Below, piece by piece: positions 1 to 12,593 of a DNA stretch of 64,000 nt. The stretch's first letter is position 1, and each line of letters begins with the position of its first letter. The stretch spans positions 5,911,855 to 5,975,854 of the forward strand of contig JAEMBT020000006.1 of the NCBI GenBank assembly GCA_018873245.2. The letters run 5' to 3'. A program made the translations under genes and the position numbers. The notes below the pieces were generated by a model. It saw only the letters and a list, made by a program, of their open reading frames with translations, ran no database searches and was not told where the DNA came from. The DNA comes from Archegozetes longisetosus (Eukaryota; Arthropoda; Arachnida; Sarcoptiformes; Trhypochthoniidae).

Positions 1-867
1 CTTATGTTCACCCAGTTTCAGGTATTATCCTCATATCTACTTGAATAGGGGTCAAACGTTAAGTTAGGACTATGATTATAGTGAAGTATATGTATGATGA
101 ACTGCTTGTATAATGCAGTATAGAGGAGGGTCACTACTATAAAGCCTTATCTATAACTGAAATAACATTACTGATACGACTTTGTGGTGCTGACCTAACC
201 ATTATGCCTATATATGCTTACTGTGAAAACTGTCCCCCAAAACGCTTTCAAACAATTCTTCTAAATACTTAATACTAAACTAACAATCGTTGTGAGCCAA
301 TCACTTAAAGCGAATAATTTGAAACGATTTCTAAATATCTGACGCTCAGAAGGAATGGTTAGATTTGTTAAAAGATAAATGATTTGGAAGAACTAAAAGC
401 TGTGCTAATAAAAGTTGAGAAGCTTTAAAACTAATATATTTAACTTGGTTTATAGCCTAGAATCAATTGTTTGCTTTTCTTCTCTAATTTTACAACATTT
501 GCAAACATAATAAAGATTAAATGCAAACAACTATAAATCTGACTAATGCTATATCACTTGCATTTTTTAGAGGATTGTCAAATGCGATTCATTTCGATCC
601 CTGAAAAGGTAAAGGGATTTAGTTTCTCCTATTGTATCATATTTGAGGATCTTTTTCAGTCCTGTAAAGTCCTATCTGTCATACGAGTAACATTACACAT
701 AGTATAGAATTACAGTTAAATAATGCATAGTTTAGTATATCATAGCTATTAAGTTGTTTAATACACATTTAAAACATGATTATAATTACAAAGTTTCAAA
801 CAGTTTAGGTAAGAGTAGGTGAGAAACTATTGAAACATTTAACAGCAAAAATAAATAAATAGAGGAT

Positions 868-958
868 GTTATAGAGAACATTATAGAGAATATTATAGAG
901 AATATTATAGTGAACATTATAGTGAACATTATAGTGAACATTATAGTGAATGTTATAT
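868..958. repeat. 12-bp tandem repeat, seven copies
   Basis: Seven consecutive 12-bp units with the consensus ATTATAGWGAAY run from 868 to 951, followed by a partial unit. The variants change stepwise along the array: the first three units carry AGAGAA and the last four AGTGAA, as expected from local duplication. No coding role is seen. Confidence 0.9.
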
Positions 959-3900
959 AGTATTTATAGTATTTATATAATAGTCAAATATATGAATCTA
1001 AATGGCAGAGTCATTGTTGCTTCTAACATAAATAATCCTTAAGATTGACAGTTGACAAAACTTATTAGCTTTAATAATAGTTTGAGCTCTATGAATAGGG
1101 CGTTCACATGAAACATAACAAGAGGTTTAAATTGATTCAGTATCGATATTATTTGAACATTACTTGCTTGTAATCGACGTTGAAAAATAGAATTGATTTA
1201 ACTTAGAATCCCTAGTGAGTGACCGTATGATTTGCTTTTTATTGGAAAACTCAAAGCTAGCTAGCTAAAACCCTTAACAAACCAGTAGTGTAGCTAATTC
1301 TCTAAAGGATTCAATTGAATTATTTTCTCAACTTTAGTTATGACTCCCTTTTATGGGTTACTAAAAAAGATTGGATCGAGTCCTCAAAACAAATGATAAA
1401 TTAAAAGATTATTTAACATTTTAGCATAAAAATATAATAATAAGTAAACTATAAGTTTTCAATCAGACATTATCGCATGATTTATTAGTTAATTATTTTT
1501 TAATTTTAACCCATTAAAGCTTTTTGGCTGCAATAAATTAAGGACATAATGCGTAAATGAAATTTTCATCAACTTATCATATTCGCAATTTCTCTTTCGA
1601 ATACTTGTCGGCAATCAATTTGCAGATAGCTCTCAGTTTTTTACGGTAAAAAGTGTGTCGATTGTAGCAACAATATCAAATAATTGACTGACTAAACATC
1701 AAAAAACACACTTAACAACAAACTTATGACTTCCTAGAAAAATAAAACAGTTAAATCGAAGTTACTCGACTCGAGCCACTTCACAACCAGTTGAACACTT
1801 CTTATCAAATGATCACTTTTTTCTTTTCCTAATTTATCAATGCATTACTTTTTCAATTGTTCATTACAACAAGTTTAACAGTTATAGTTTGAAATTTTTG
1901 TTTATCACTCATAGATAGGAACTAAAAATAAATCTAAACTATAATTATAACAATGCATGAAAAGTTAGATTGAAAAAGTTAGACACAAAAAGTCAGACCC
2001 AAAAATGTTAGATTCAACAACTAAACCCAATAAATCATTCATCTCAAGCCAATCTTATGTCACTTATGACTATTACGACGCTTAACAAGTCTTCCAGATG
2101 TGATTTGTTTTGAAATCTAGCAGAAACTGAAATTAATAAGTGAGAAACTGATCATTGATTAATGTTTGCTTGGTTGTGATAGTGTTGTGGTTCAGTTGAA
2201 ATAAAGTCAATATTTATGGTATACTGTTCTCTGACCTTGCATTGTATGCAATCAAAAGATAGAATCATATATTATATAACTTTATATAAAATAAGGAACT
2301 CTCAGAATCGTGAGAAGAATTTTTTACAGACCAAAAGAAAGAAAAGCAGATTAAAATGGCTTTCAATGGCACACCTCTTTTGTTGATTGTGTTTCCAATC
2401 AATTTCATACATGAAACAATATATCATATTTGGAAACATTTGTAGCCAATATTCTGATAGAATTCTCCTATTTTAACAAATCATATTGGCAAACATTTGT
2501 AGCTAAAACTGAGATAAGATGACTTGATTTGAATAACTCATAGCAGAGCTTGAAATTTGGGATAACTAAACAATTTAATATAGATTAACGCATCTCTTTA
2601 GGCATACTTAAGTCTTGTTTCTGATGAGTGGGAGAATAAACACGAAATAAATGTATCTTTATATTATGGACAAGACACGAGTTACACATTTAAATTAAAT
2701 GCAATTGTGATAATACAATATAATTTTTAAAGCATTGGCAACACTTCCGCAAACCAGAGCGTTATTAATAATTCATTAGTCAATAGGAGCCTAAAAAATG
2801 TTCACTTATGCACACAACGAGAAACCGAAATCAAAAGTGTTCAATATTTGAAGTAATGCAAAACTGATCAAATGCAGAACTTATCAAATAGAACGTTTTG
2901 CTATAGTTTGAGCATAAAATTTGATTTACAAAAAATATGACTTAAGCATATTTAAGCATATTTAACATGACTTACTTGTTTGTTAAGCACTTTTATGGCC
3001 CTCATATAACACCTACGTTTTCAGTGAACTCACTACAGATGTTATTCAAACATATGGTGAATCATTTTCAGAAACAATCCAAACAGTAATTGATTTTTGA
3101 AAATATCAAGCTTTCAAGTGTTAAGTTAGATAAAAACAAAGAGCAGGTCTTGACAGTTGAGCTAAAACATGGTTCAGCTCTCACTTTAATCATGGGACTG
3201 ATGCGAGCGTTTGACTCTGCAAAGCGTTCAATAAATGCAAATCCTACAACACTTTTATGGGTCGTCACAACTATTTATACTAACTTAATATACAACAAGT
3301 TCGGTGACTATTCACTCACTCGATAGACACCGTTTTCAACCCTCTAGTGCTTGAACCTAAGCTTTTAAACACTTTTTAAAACGTTTTCTAAGTTCTGAAA
3401 AACTTTTCACAAACTCTTAGCAACAAATTCAAAGCGTAACAAATGAGATATGATATTTGCATATGATATTGATGTGGAAAATTCATTCCTAATGAGATTT
3501 CTGATGGCAATCTGTAGCAAGAGATGATCGAATGATTTATTTGAAAGCACAAAATAGTTCATTAGGTTTTTGAGAAGATTTTGGGCTCAATAGAACGAAA
3601 GGTATTGGCTGTAAAAAGATTTGATCTGTAGAGCAAAACAGTGAAACGCTTTATAATTTAGTGGTTGTGAAACTATAATAAACGATATGCTCTCTCGCTT
3701 CATAAAGCAATTCTATGTCGGCAAACGCCGTAATCACACGGTCTTTGGCTGAGAATTTTTGCGGTCAATATCAACTTGAAAATTGAACACTCAATACACT
3801 CACCCTTTGATAAGCTTTTATACAATAAAAGTGAAAATAACTGAAGAGAAAGTGCATCGGCCATAAAAATATGCATAAATAAAAATAGTGTTTGCCAAAT

Positions 3901-6900
3901 AATAGTAAAATAACACTCTTCATCAACTCTAAGTATAGGCGCCGTCCGAGATACACATACTCTTCTACCTAACAAATCAAACTCGAGTCTACACTAGTCT
4001 AACTTCAATAAGTCTAACTTTGACCCTAAATTTTCTTATATCAAATTACTTTTATAACTGTTAATTTGTAGACCATCTAAGTGTTCAATTAACGGCAGTG
4101 TTGAAAGTTATCTTTAAAATTGCAATTCTGAATAATGAACTTTAAGAAAGAATTTGAGTTGAAGTTAAGAAAGGTATTTGATATATGAAGTTAAGAAAGG
4201 TATTTTATTTATCAAAAATCTGAAAGCATGTCGAAAAGTGAAGTGATAGTGATTAAAGTAGAATATAATATTAAATAAGAATACGGTTCATAGTATAGTA
4301 TTAAACAGTATTATTATATGGAATAAGTCTTGCCGTCTCCATAGGAGGAGCAAAAAACGTTCACCACAATTGAAGAATTAAACGCAAGTCCAACGACACA
4401 GGAGTTTAATGTAATGTTAGAGAAAGCTTCTAATAAGATAGCTAAGATAGCTAAGATTGCTACTATTAATTGGTATGACCGAGTCATACAGTGACCCTCA
4501 ATGAAAATTGCATACGAATGTAAGGTTGGGAAGACAAGCGAAACCTTTTCCTATCTCAACTATAAAACGAGCTCATTCTTCTTTCAAATTATTTTCTCTT
4601 TTCACGATCACAACCATCCATGCAATCACTATAACATTCCTACTTTTTTAAGCCCTTCTCCGCAACTCCTCCACAACTCCTTCCAGAAACCAAATATAAA
4701 TACAGGTGAAAAGTTTGCTTCAAAGTTTGGTTTGCTAAAATTAATCTTGCTAAAATTAATAAATCATCTATTTAGCTAAGGAAGTTGAAAATTTGGTGTA
4801 ATAGTTGTAGATGTAATAGTTAAGTGGCAACTAATTAAAGAAAGCGTTGGTAAGTAAGAAGTTAGGTAGCGCACTTATTAGGGGATAACTCAATTGATAG
4901 AAATAAGATTGAATTGAGCAAAACTAATTAGCAGACCACTTAAGATGAGATAAATGAAATTGTTTTAGCATTTAACTCAATCATCACAACAGTTTGATGC
5001 AGTAGAGTTTAGAGTTCAGTTTTTCTATTCATGTTTAACATGCCAAACTGCCAACCCAGTTGGACATGGCATCAGGTCATCCACCTATGCTTTTAACAGA
5101 CCAGGCAATGAATAACTGCTTACAACTCCTGCCGAACTATTCTATAATTCATACTCTCTTTTACTTCTTTTAATTATTAGTATAACTAACTCTTTAACTT
5201 TCTCTGGCTTTTACTTATGCATTTTATTTAGGATTAAATTGTACTTACGATTCATTTCTACTAACGATTAAATTCTACTTATGATTAAATTTTACTTACG
5301 ATTCATCTCTACTTAGGGTTTAATTCTACTCATCACCAAACTCTACTTTAAAACAAAGCTAAATTTAATCTCATTTCAACTCCTCACTAATGGAATGCCT
5401 TTTGTCGTATTAAAATACTTTATATAATATGTAATTTCCATACTGTCTCACAGAATCATCAATAATCAACTCAATCAGATAATAGGCATTTGAAATGTTC
5501 AATTGTTTCATAGCTTTCTAAAGAATGTTGACTTATCTCAAGTCCACTGATCTCTATTGCAAACGAAGCGTTTTGGATTTAGATTTTCTCTTCAATCTGG
5601 ATTCCGTGAGAAAAATGAACTTTTTCTCTTCGTCCGATTCATTCGACAGAATTTGTTTACGTAAATGCTACTAATAGACTTAAAACCAATTTCTGCTTTT
5701 AAAATCTTAATTAACATCCACAACAATTGCAGTGACAATGCAACTGGTTCTTATTTAAACACATCTATTATTAAAACGCAAATGATTTTAATTTGAAACT
5801 TTTAGCCAACACAACAATTGCTTAGAAAATGATCTCATATTATGCTCATAACCCAAATGCGGTGAGTAGTCAATGACTTGAGATGCGAATAAGTGGCTCA
5901 ATCATTTAGTTTTGATTGTTAATAAACCTAAAAAGCACCAATTAGAAATCTAACCGACAATATTATTCATTAATCTTCAGTACGTGTATTAATTGCTAAA
6001 TTATTTCAATGTTAAAATTACTGTCAATTCTAAGTTCAAAATTGAGTGCACACAAACAGGACTCTGTGCTTCATGTATATTAAGCACTTTTTCATCTTTA
6101 ACCTAATTTTGAGTGATTTGAAAATTAAAAAAAGACCTATTTTGGAGAAGAAAATATGAACCATTTCTATTTATTAATATGAAATTTCAACTATATCTCA
6201 GATTGAAATCACTTTAGATTCAACTATATTTTAGATTCAACTATATTTCTTAGCTTCAGGTCACAAATTCTGTTGCCATTATTGCTAAAATTAGTACCAA
6301 TGCGATTGATATGAAAAATATTAGGAAAAACTTTCAACTGAGCAAACTAGTCTCTGGCGCCAATCCAAGAGCCTCTTTTCAAGCTCTTCTGGGTTACGAT
6401 CACTCTCTGGAGCCCTTGTTTTTCTACCGTTTGCTGCTTATATTAATTCAATATTACAGGCCAACTTCTTTGCAAAATAATATTTTCTTTTTGTCATTCA
6501 AAAGCAAAACAATTTTTATTACTCTTTCATTAATTGTTCTATTATTGCAAGCTTTTTCAATTTTATCGATAACCTTAAGAGTAGGTCTCGATTACTGGTC
6601 GTGTTTTTTACAGCACACTTCCCTAATTGGTCATTAACAACAATAATATCGATCAAGTATTGAACATATTGACTTTGAAGTCAAGAAAGCATGATATTCA
6701 AGCGTGACAAACATGAAAAAGTGATGTTATTTTGAACCTTGAAAACATTTTTTAGAGAATAGCTTTGAAATGTGAAACTTTTACTTCATTCTATTGTTTA
6801 CCCATATCTTAATTAGTTTTATATCGGCTATAGTCAGGTAATATTATGAAAATTTATTTCAAGAATGCCACGCAGGACTTGAGTTTGAAATTTGAGTTAC

Positions 6901-9074
6901 TGCTAGAGTTGAATATTTGATGTTAAACTTTTGAAAAAGTTTAATAGCCAACCATTACTCGAGTCAGTTACATAAAAATTAACACAACTCTCCAATCCTG
7001 TCATTCAACGACCATTGAATCTAATTTAACTAAATTCTTAGTAGTACATGAAGATAATAATGTGAAGTTTATGGTTTTTTAAGAACTTTTTCCCAAATAA
7101 AGAATTTAATTAACATCTCCATTAGTGAAATACATTGAGAGCACGAACCCATAAAATAGTTCATTTGTTATTATTCCATAGGAATCCTGTATATAATAAG
7201 CAATGTTGACTGGCGATAAATACAATTGCAGTTGATTCAACTACACATTGAACAGAACAATCCCCTCCATCAAATGCAAAAATATGCAAAGTGTGAGAAT
7301 CTATAGTCTCAACGAATTCATATTGAAACACTTGTTAATAATGCTATTAGTAGTCCTATAAAACTAGAATTCTACAATTCAACAACCCGACCATCATTTC
7401 AGATCCGACTGATAAATATTTCTAGCTTATTTCATTTGAGCTCACAATTCAAATACTTCTCAACAATCGTTTTATTCAAATTTGACTTTATTTTACCTTT
7501 TATTTCATTTTATCTTTTATATTATTTTATTTGATTTTTTCAACCATTTCTTCTATCCTTATATTCTATTAACTAGTAGAAATTCTTTAGAAAACATGTT
7601 GATTACAGTCATATAAAATATGATCTCAAATAAAATACCTCTGAGGTAAAGATTATTAGATGTGAAAAATGCGTTCACACGGAAAATGCAATTTGCTCTT
7701 TCCACAAGAAACAGATGTCAAAGTCTTATATTCAACTATTTGTTTATTATCTCCATAAATAACAGATAATACGCCATCAACAAACTGATCAGGAATCAAA
7801 TCTTCTAAATAGGCTTTAAGTTTCAGCTAAATTCATCTTTTCTCAATTTCTGCTAATTTACTTAAGGCTGGAGTCATTTTTTTCATGGGAACAAATACTA
7901 GAGAAAAGATTTACTTCTTATCTTCGTTTCTATCTATAAAGATGACTAATATTCTAATTTTTAGGGAATATTTCAGGTCAGCACGAGATTTAAACAATTT
8001 GTTTTTGTCAATCAGCGCCAAAATCTCCGATCTATCTCAACATCTATGTGGAATAAAACAAGATTGGAGAACATGGATTCATCTGCAGCAAGTTCATCAT
8101 ATTTGGTCATTAAGATTATGAGAATATGTTTGAGGAAACAAGGGAAAAGCACAATACTGCACATTGGATTTAAAGTGTTGAAAAGCTCATCTATTGCAAG
8201 ATATTATATGATTTAACCAATAAAAAAATTAAGTTTCTCAGACCATTAATTTTTTAAGCTTTTGCTGTGATACAGCTGTAAATTGGCTCTAATGGTGTGC
8301 AGATATATTGTTAAACGTGAGTCTGCTAACGGTGAAGAACAAACTGTTCTTGAAAACTGAGTAAAAAACACTAATTATAGTGAAATAGCTGCTAAAGCAT
8401 TGCTCAAAATTTATAACTCAGACGTGAAAGTGAGGGCAAAAGCATGACTCGTAAGAAGGGTTAAGAGACAGCTAAGAAAACGCTCATCTTACTTATGTTG
8501 ATATTGTTTTGCTTGTATCGAAAGCTTAGCGCTGAGCAAGTTATCAAATATATAAGTTGATAAATAAAAGTTTATATAAATTTATACTGAAGAATAAATT
8601 TAAAATACTGAAAAATCAATTTTCTAATCCATAAAATTGATTGAAAATTTAAGGTATCTAAACATGAAAATACTTACATATTACAGCTCAAATTGATTTG
8701 CATTCTTACGGCTCAATGTGAGGGGCATTAGTGGCAAGTTATTAGATAATATCAAACACATCGCAACACTTTGAGCTGCAATTTAACAAAACTTAAGTTT
8801 CTTCAGCATAAAATTCAACTGATTTGACGTGATGTTAGCGAAATGAAGATCAAAAACACATAATATGGGAGTTTACTGTATTTAAACGCTTTAAATTTCT
8901 GAACGGATTTGAAAATCGCATCGACTAATCGTAGTGGAACAGGATTTTATGGTGTGTATTAAACTAGTTTGATGCAGCGGGGGTGCAAAATACAGCGGGG
9001 GTACTCTCAGGTCAAAAACTCGAAATACAATGTCGGAGACAATGCATCGACTGAATTGGTGAAGTGAAAGTAGG

Positions 9075-9128
9075 CTGACTTGAAACTGACTTGAAAACTG
9101 ACTTGAAACTGAGTTGGAAACTGACTTG
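9075..9128. repeat. Degenerate 11-12 bp tandem repeat
   Basis: About five near-copies of AAACTGACTTG follow one another. Just upstream (about 8976-9002) the string CAGCGGGGGT occurs twice. Both look like local slippage products in non-coding DNA. Confidence 0.75.
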
Positions 9129-9323
9129 TGCTCGATTCATTGCCATCTCCACAAAAAGGTGTGGTTGATTTTTTTGCTTAAAAACGTTTTCAAGTTTTAC
9201 CAGTTCCTAAGTTTACCAGTTGCTAACTAATACCAGTTCCAGTAACTAATGATAAGCATATATTGGAATTATACTTGAGGCCAAATTTCTCATATATTTG
9301 CCAGTGATCATCGTTGGCTGTCG

Positions 9324-9373
9324 ATTGTCAACATCTCACTGCTATAATATTGTCAACATCTCGCTGCTATAAC
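9324..9373. repeat. 25-bp direct duplication
   Basis: Two adjacent 25-bp units, both beginning ATTGTCAACATCTC, differ at only two positions, so the duplication is recent. It lies just downstream of the minus-strand PDZ gene and encodes nothing recognisable. Confidence 0.85.
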
Positions 9374-9685
9374 ATTCCACTGTATTAGTAACTCATGTGT
9401 CAAGTTGTAATAAATTAAATCTTTTCTAACCGCTACTGTCAGTCGCATATCTATCTGATATTTTTCTTTCCTAACTTATCCTTCTTTCCTACTATCTCAA
9501 TGTTTGTTTTGCAATCGAAAATAGATGTTTTAATAGCAATTAACATGATTATAGCGCTGCATCTCTTACGTAATAACTATAATGTTAATTCAAATCTCGA
9601 TACTCTGAATTTTGCAAGATTTCTAATCTTAATTATATCGAGTAAAAGAGTTGAAAGAGTTGAAAGAGTTAAAACAAGCCTCGCA

Positions 9686-12593
9686 TCATGTAGACAAATG
9701 TCTTACACAAAGTTTCGCAAAATAACAAACAATTATATTACTCTTACTTGTAGTAAAACTTTTCGTTAAATCCATCAGAGATTCCGATTTGATGGTAGAT
9801 TTTTCACATTTCAGATTGACCGGTATCTTACTCTCAAACAAAGGACTGCTTAAGACATCACTCTTTTTACGATCTGTTGGAGTCTTAGTTTTACAGTTCT
9901 GAACGTATTTCGTGTTTTGCACTTTAACTACATTTTCACAATTACTATGTGAAACTGAATTCTCTTTTATGCTTCTGTTGTTCACCAGACAACTATTCTT
10001 CAAGATTGGCCGTGGAATAAGACTAGGCTTCTTGTCGGGAGTATTTAATGAGATATAAAGAGATGGCAGATTACCGTAAGATTTGGCTTTTCTTGGTTTG
10101 ATTGTTGGCAATCGTTTTGGTATTAGTGATATGGTTGCAGGTATTTTCATACAATCGATAGAATGCATGCAATTTTCTCCATCTTCATCACTTCCTCTTC
10201 TATTCATTTGGCTGCTTGTCATCGACCTTCTCGCAAATTTTATCTTCTTATCACTATCCAAAAGTTTACATTTTGAATCATTCTCAGTTCTCACTTTTGC
10301 CACTAATTCCATCGAATCTCCAAAAACTTCGGTCTTCTCGTTTAAACCATCGATACCCTCAACTAATTCTGTTTTATGTTCAATGTCAATGATACTCTCG
10401 ATAAGTTCTATTTGATCATTAAGTTCTTTGAAATCTTTGATGTGTTTTTCTTCCATATCCAACTGTATTTTCTCTTCAATCAATTTGATTTGCTTATCAA
10501 TTTCATCAATACTTTTAGGCAATTCTGTTTGATTGATTAGTTCTTCAATCGAGTCGATTGATTCAAATTTGGTATTTGAAGCTTCGGTCGCGTCTTCGAT
10601 GCAATCGAAGGCTTCATCAATTTGAGCCATACAGTCGTCCACTCGATTCAGTTCTTTCTCTTCGATAGGCTCAATCATTTCTTCTTTAGGCTCTGATTGC
10701 TTGAGCTCAGCAGCTGGAAGATCTTCAATCAAATCAATTTTACTATCAGATATACTGACAATATCTTCTATCGATTTGACTTCTTTTTCAACAGAAACAA
10801 TATCAATCGTGTCATCAACTGATTCCGTTGGCTCATCTCTCGAATCATTTTCATTTTGCATTTCAAGACAATCTGAAGGCAGTGTTGATTCATTAAAGTC
10901 TGAATGAAGATCATAGAATTCTGGTTGAAATTTGGACTCTGTTGGCTCGGAATCGATTTGGCTGAATGAAAGCTCACTTAGAAAATTTGTATTTTCAGGT
11001 TCAGGCAGAATGGCTTCGATATGTTCTAAGTCAATTAAATCATTATTATTGCAAAACTCTTCAGGAGGAACAATAATTTGTACGTTTGTCGATAGATCTT
11101 CAACAGCGCTATTATTGGTTGAGTTTGTATTCGGTAAATCTAGATTTGGAGAATCGCAATAATCGTTGATATCGATATCATATCCGATTGAGTTTTTCTG
11201 ACACAAGTTTTCATCTGTAATTTCTCTTAGATCTTGATCTGCTATCAGAGCTGCTGCAGCTTTATTCACGAATGCCTGAAGTGCTTCCTTGTGATCCAAT
11301 TCTCTTTCCAGCTTTTCGAAGGGACTCAACACTCTTCCGATGTCAATTGTAGGAGTCTTTCTATTTATGTTGTCTGAAAAGCTCGAGTTCGCTGTACTCG
11401 TTCTTGAAAATCTTTCAATTATCGTCGAGACACTCGATCCCGTGTCATCAGATTCCGATTCGATGTACTATTAAGACAAAGCTAATGATTAAATCTATCA
11501 ATCGAGAGTATACTCAAACTTATACCATTCTGTCTTCATCTGCGAATAGATCCAAGTATACGGTTGGCTCTGAAGGAAGAATAGCTTCCGTAATCCGATT
11601 CTCCTCCATTTGTTTGTCTTTACCAGAAATCGTATCATTTATTGGATTGGGTAATGGATTTGTGACTTCACTTTTGGCAGTGTCTGATTCGAAATCATCT
11701 ATAATTTGCTCGTCACTTGTATTATCGTTTAGTGCATTTTGTTCAATAGACTTAATTTCTTTTTCCTTCGGTGGTTTCGGAGGCGGAACCTTTGGTCGTC
11801 TCGGGGGCAACGGTGGTGGTTGTGAAGACTTTTTTCGCGGAGGCTTTTCAATGCTGTCACTATCGTTATCAAGTCGTGTTTGACAATTAGATATGGTTTT
11901 CCTTTTTGAAGATAGAATAGTAGTGGCCATTCGCGGTGGAACGGGTGGCGGCACTTTCTTTAGTGTTCCGTTTGAATTTACTTTCGGCGTAAAACTATTA
12001 ACCGTTTCTGATTGATTCCATGTCGACGTAACGTTTGAATTGAGAGCATTTACTTTTATATTAGACAAGGAATGCATACATTGACAGCTTAGCTCTCGTT
12101 TCACACGAATCTTAATGCAAACCATCGCGTCTCTTAACAAGCCAATACATTCAAGTCTTGTCATGGATGAGGTGAATCTGCCATCGATTTGGATTATTTC
12201 ATCGCCTTCTTTGAGAAATTGCAATTGTTGGCCTTGAGCTTTAGACGCGGGACTGTCTGCATTAATACTTTGTATGAAGACCTTATTTATGTTTTCAGTG
12301 GCATTAGTGCCGCCCTCGAACTTCAGAGCCATTCCTAATCGCTCTCCTGGCAAACGATAAATTGTTATCTCTTCTTCTATGCTCTTACTCGAATGACTCC
12401 CTTCGCTCTCGTCTCCCACCTGCACAACTGTTACAAACTCATCATCGAACTGCTTCTTTCCTTCTGTTTCTTCAACTTGAACTACTGTCACGTGGTTGTA
12501 ATCCGGCCCAATTAAGTCTCCGAAACTGGTCGATCCGTTGGACAATATGTTATTGGAGATAGTGCTGGACATTGTATTGGACACTTGAGCCAT
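9686..12593 (-). CDS. PDZ scaffold protein with proline-rich motifs and acidic coiled-coil tail
   Basis: Two exons on the minus strand: 12593-11526 (ATG at 12593, frame open from just upstream) and 11467 down to about 9686, joined across a 58-nt intron (donor GTATAAGT, acceptor TTAATAG, phase 0). The protein is about 950 residues. Residues 74-166 form one PDZ domain: the carboxylate-binding loop reads LGMALKFEGG and the KEGDEIIQIDG segment is typical. Proline motifs follow at about 214-221 (PPPVPPR, a class II SH3 ligand) and 259-275. The second exon is acidic, rich in Glu/Asp/Ile/Lys and predicted by eye to be coiled coil. A VTVVQV motif occurs twice before the PDZ domain. The likely role is a cortical or junctional scaffold, an inference from the domains; I do not recognise the orthologue. 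The C-terminus is uncertain: a good donor (GTAAGAGT) after 9748 could splice the final ~20 codons away to an exon I could not place. Confidence 0.8.

Larger units (their letters stand above)
1..9685. other. Gene-poor AT-rich stretch
   Basis: No gene can be supported here. Open frames are short, rich in Phe/Leu/Ile/Tyr/Asn as expected from translating AT-rich DNA, and resemble no family I know. The longest (about 6311-6637 plus, 108 codons) has hydrophobic runs but no splice or family support. The stretch holds several local tandem repeats, listed separately, and a degenerate repeat of about 17 bp near 5232-5335 built on variants of TTCTACTTACGATTAAA. It could be intergenic, or intron of a gene whose exons lie outside the window. 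Confidence 0.6.

Noticed and set aside
3700-3975. Overlapping minus-strand frames of 91 and 61 codons
   Set aside because: Cys/Phe/Leu-rich noise in two frames of the same AT-rich segment; nothing supports translation.
6311-6637. 108-codon plus-strand frame with hydrophobic stretches
   Set aside because: Composition is what AT-rich DNA gives by chance; no splice context, no family resemblance, no conserved motif.
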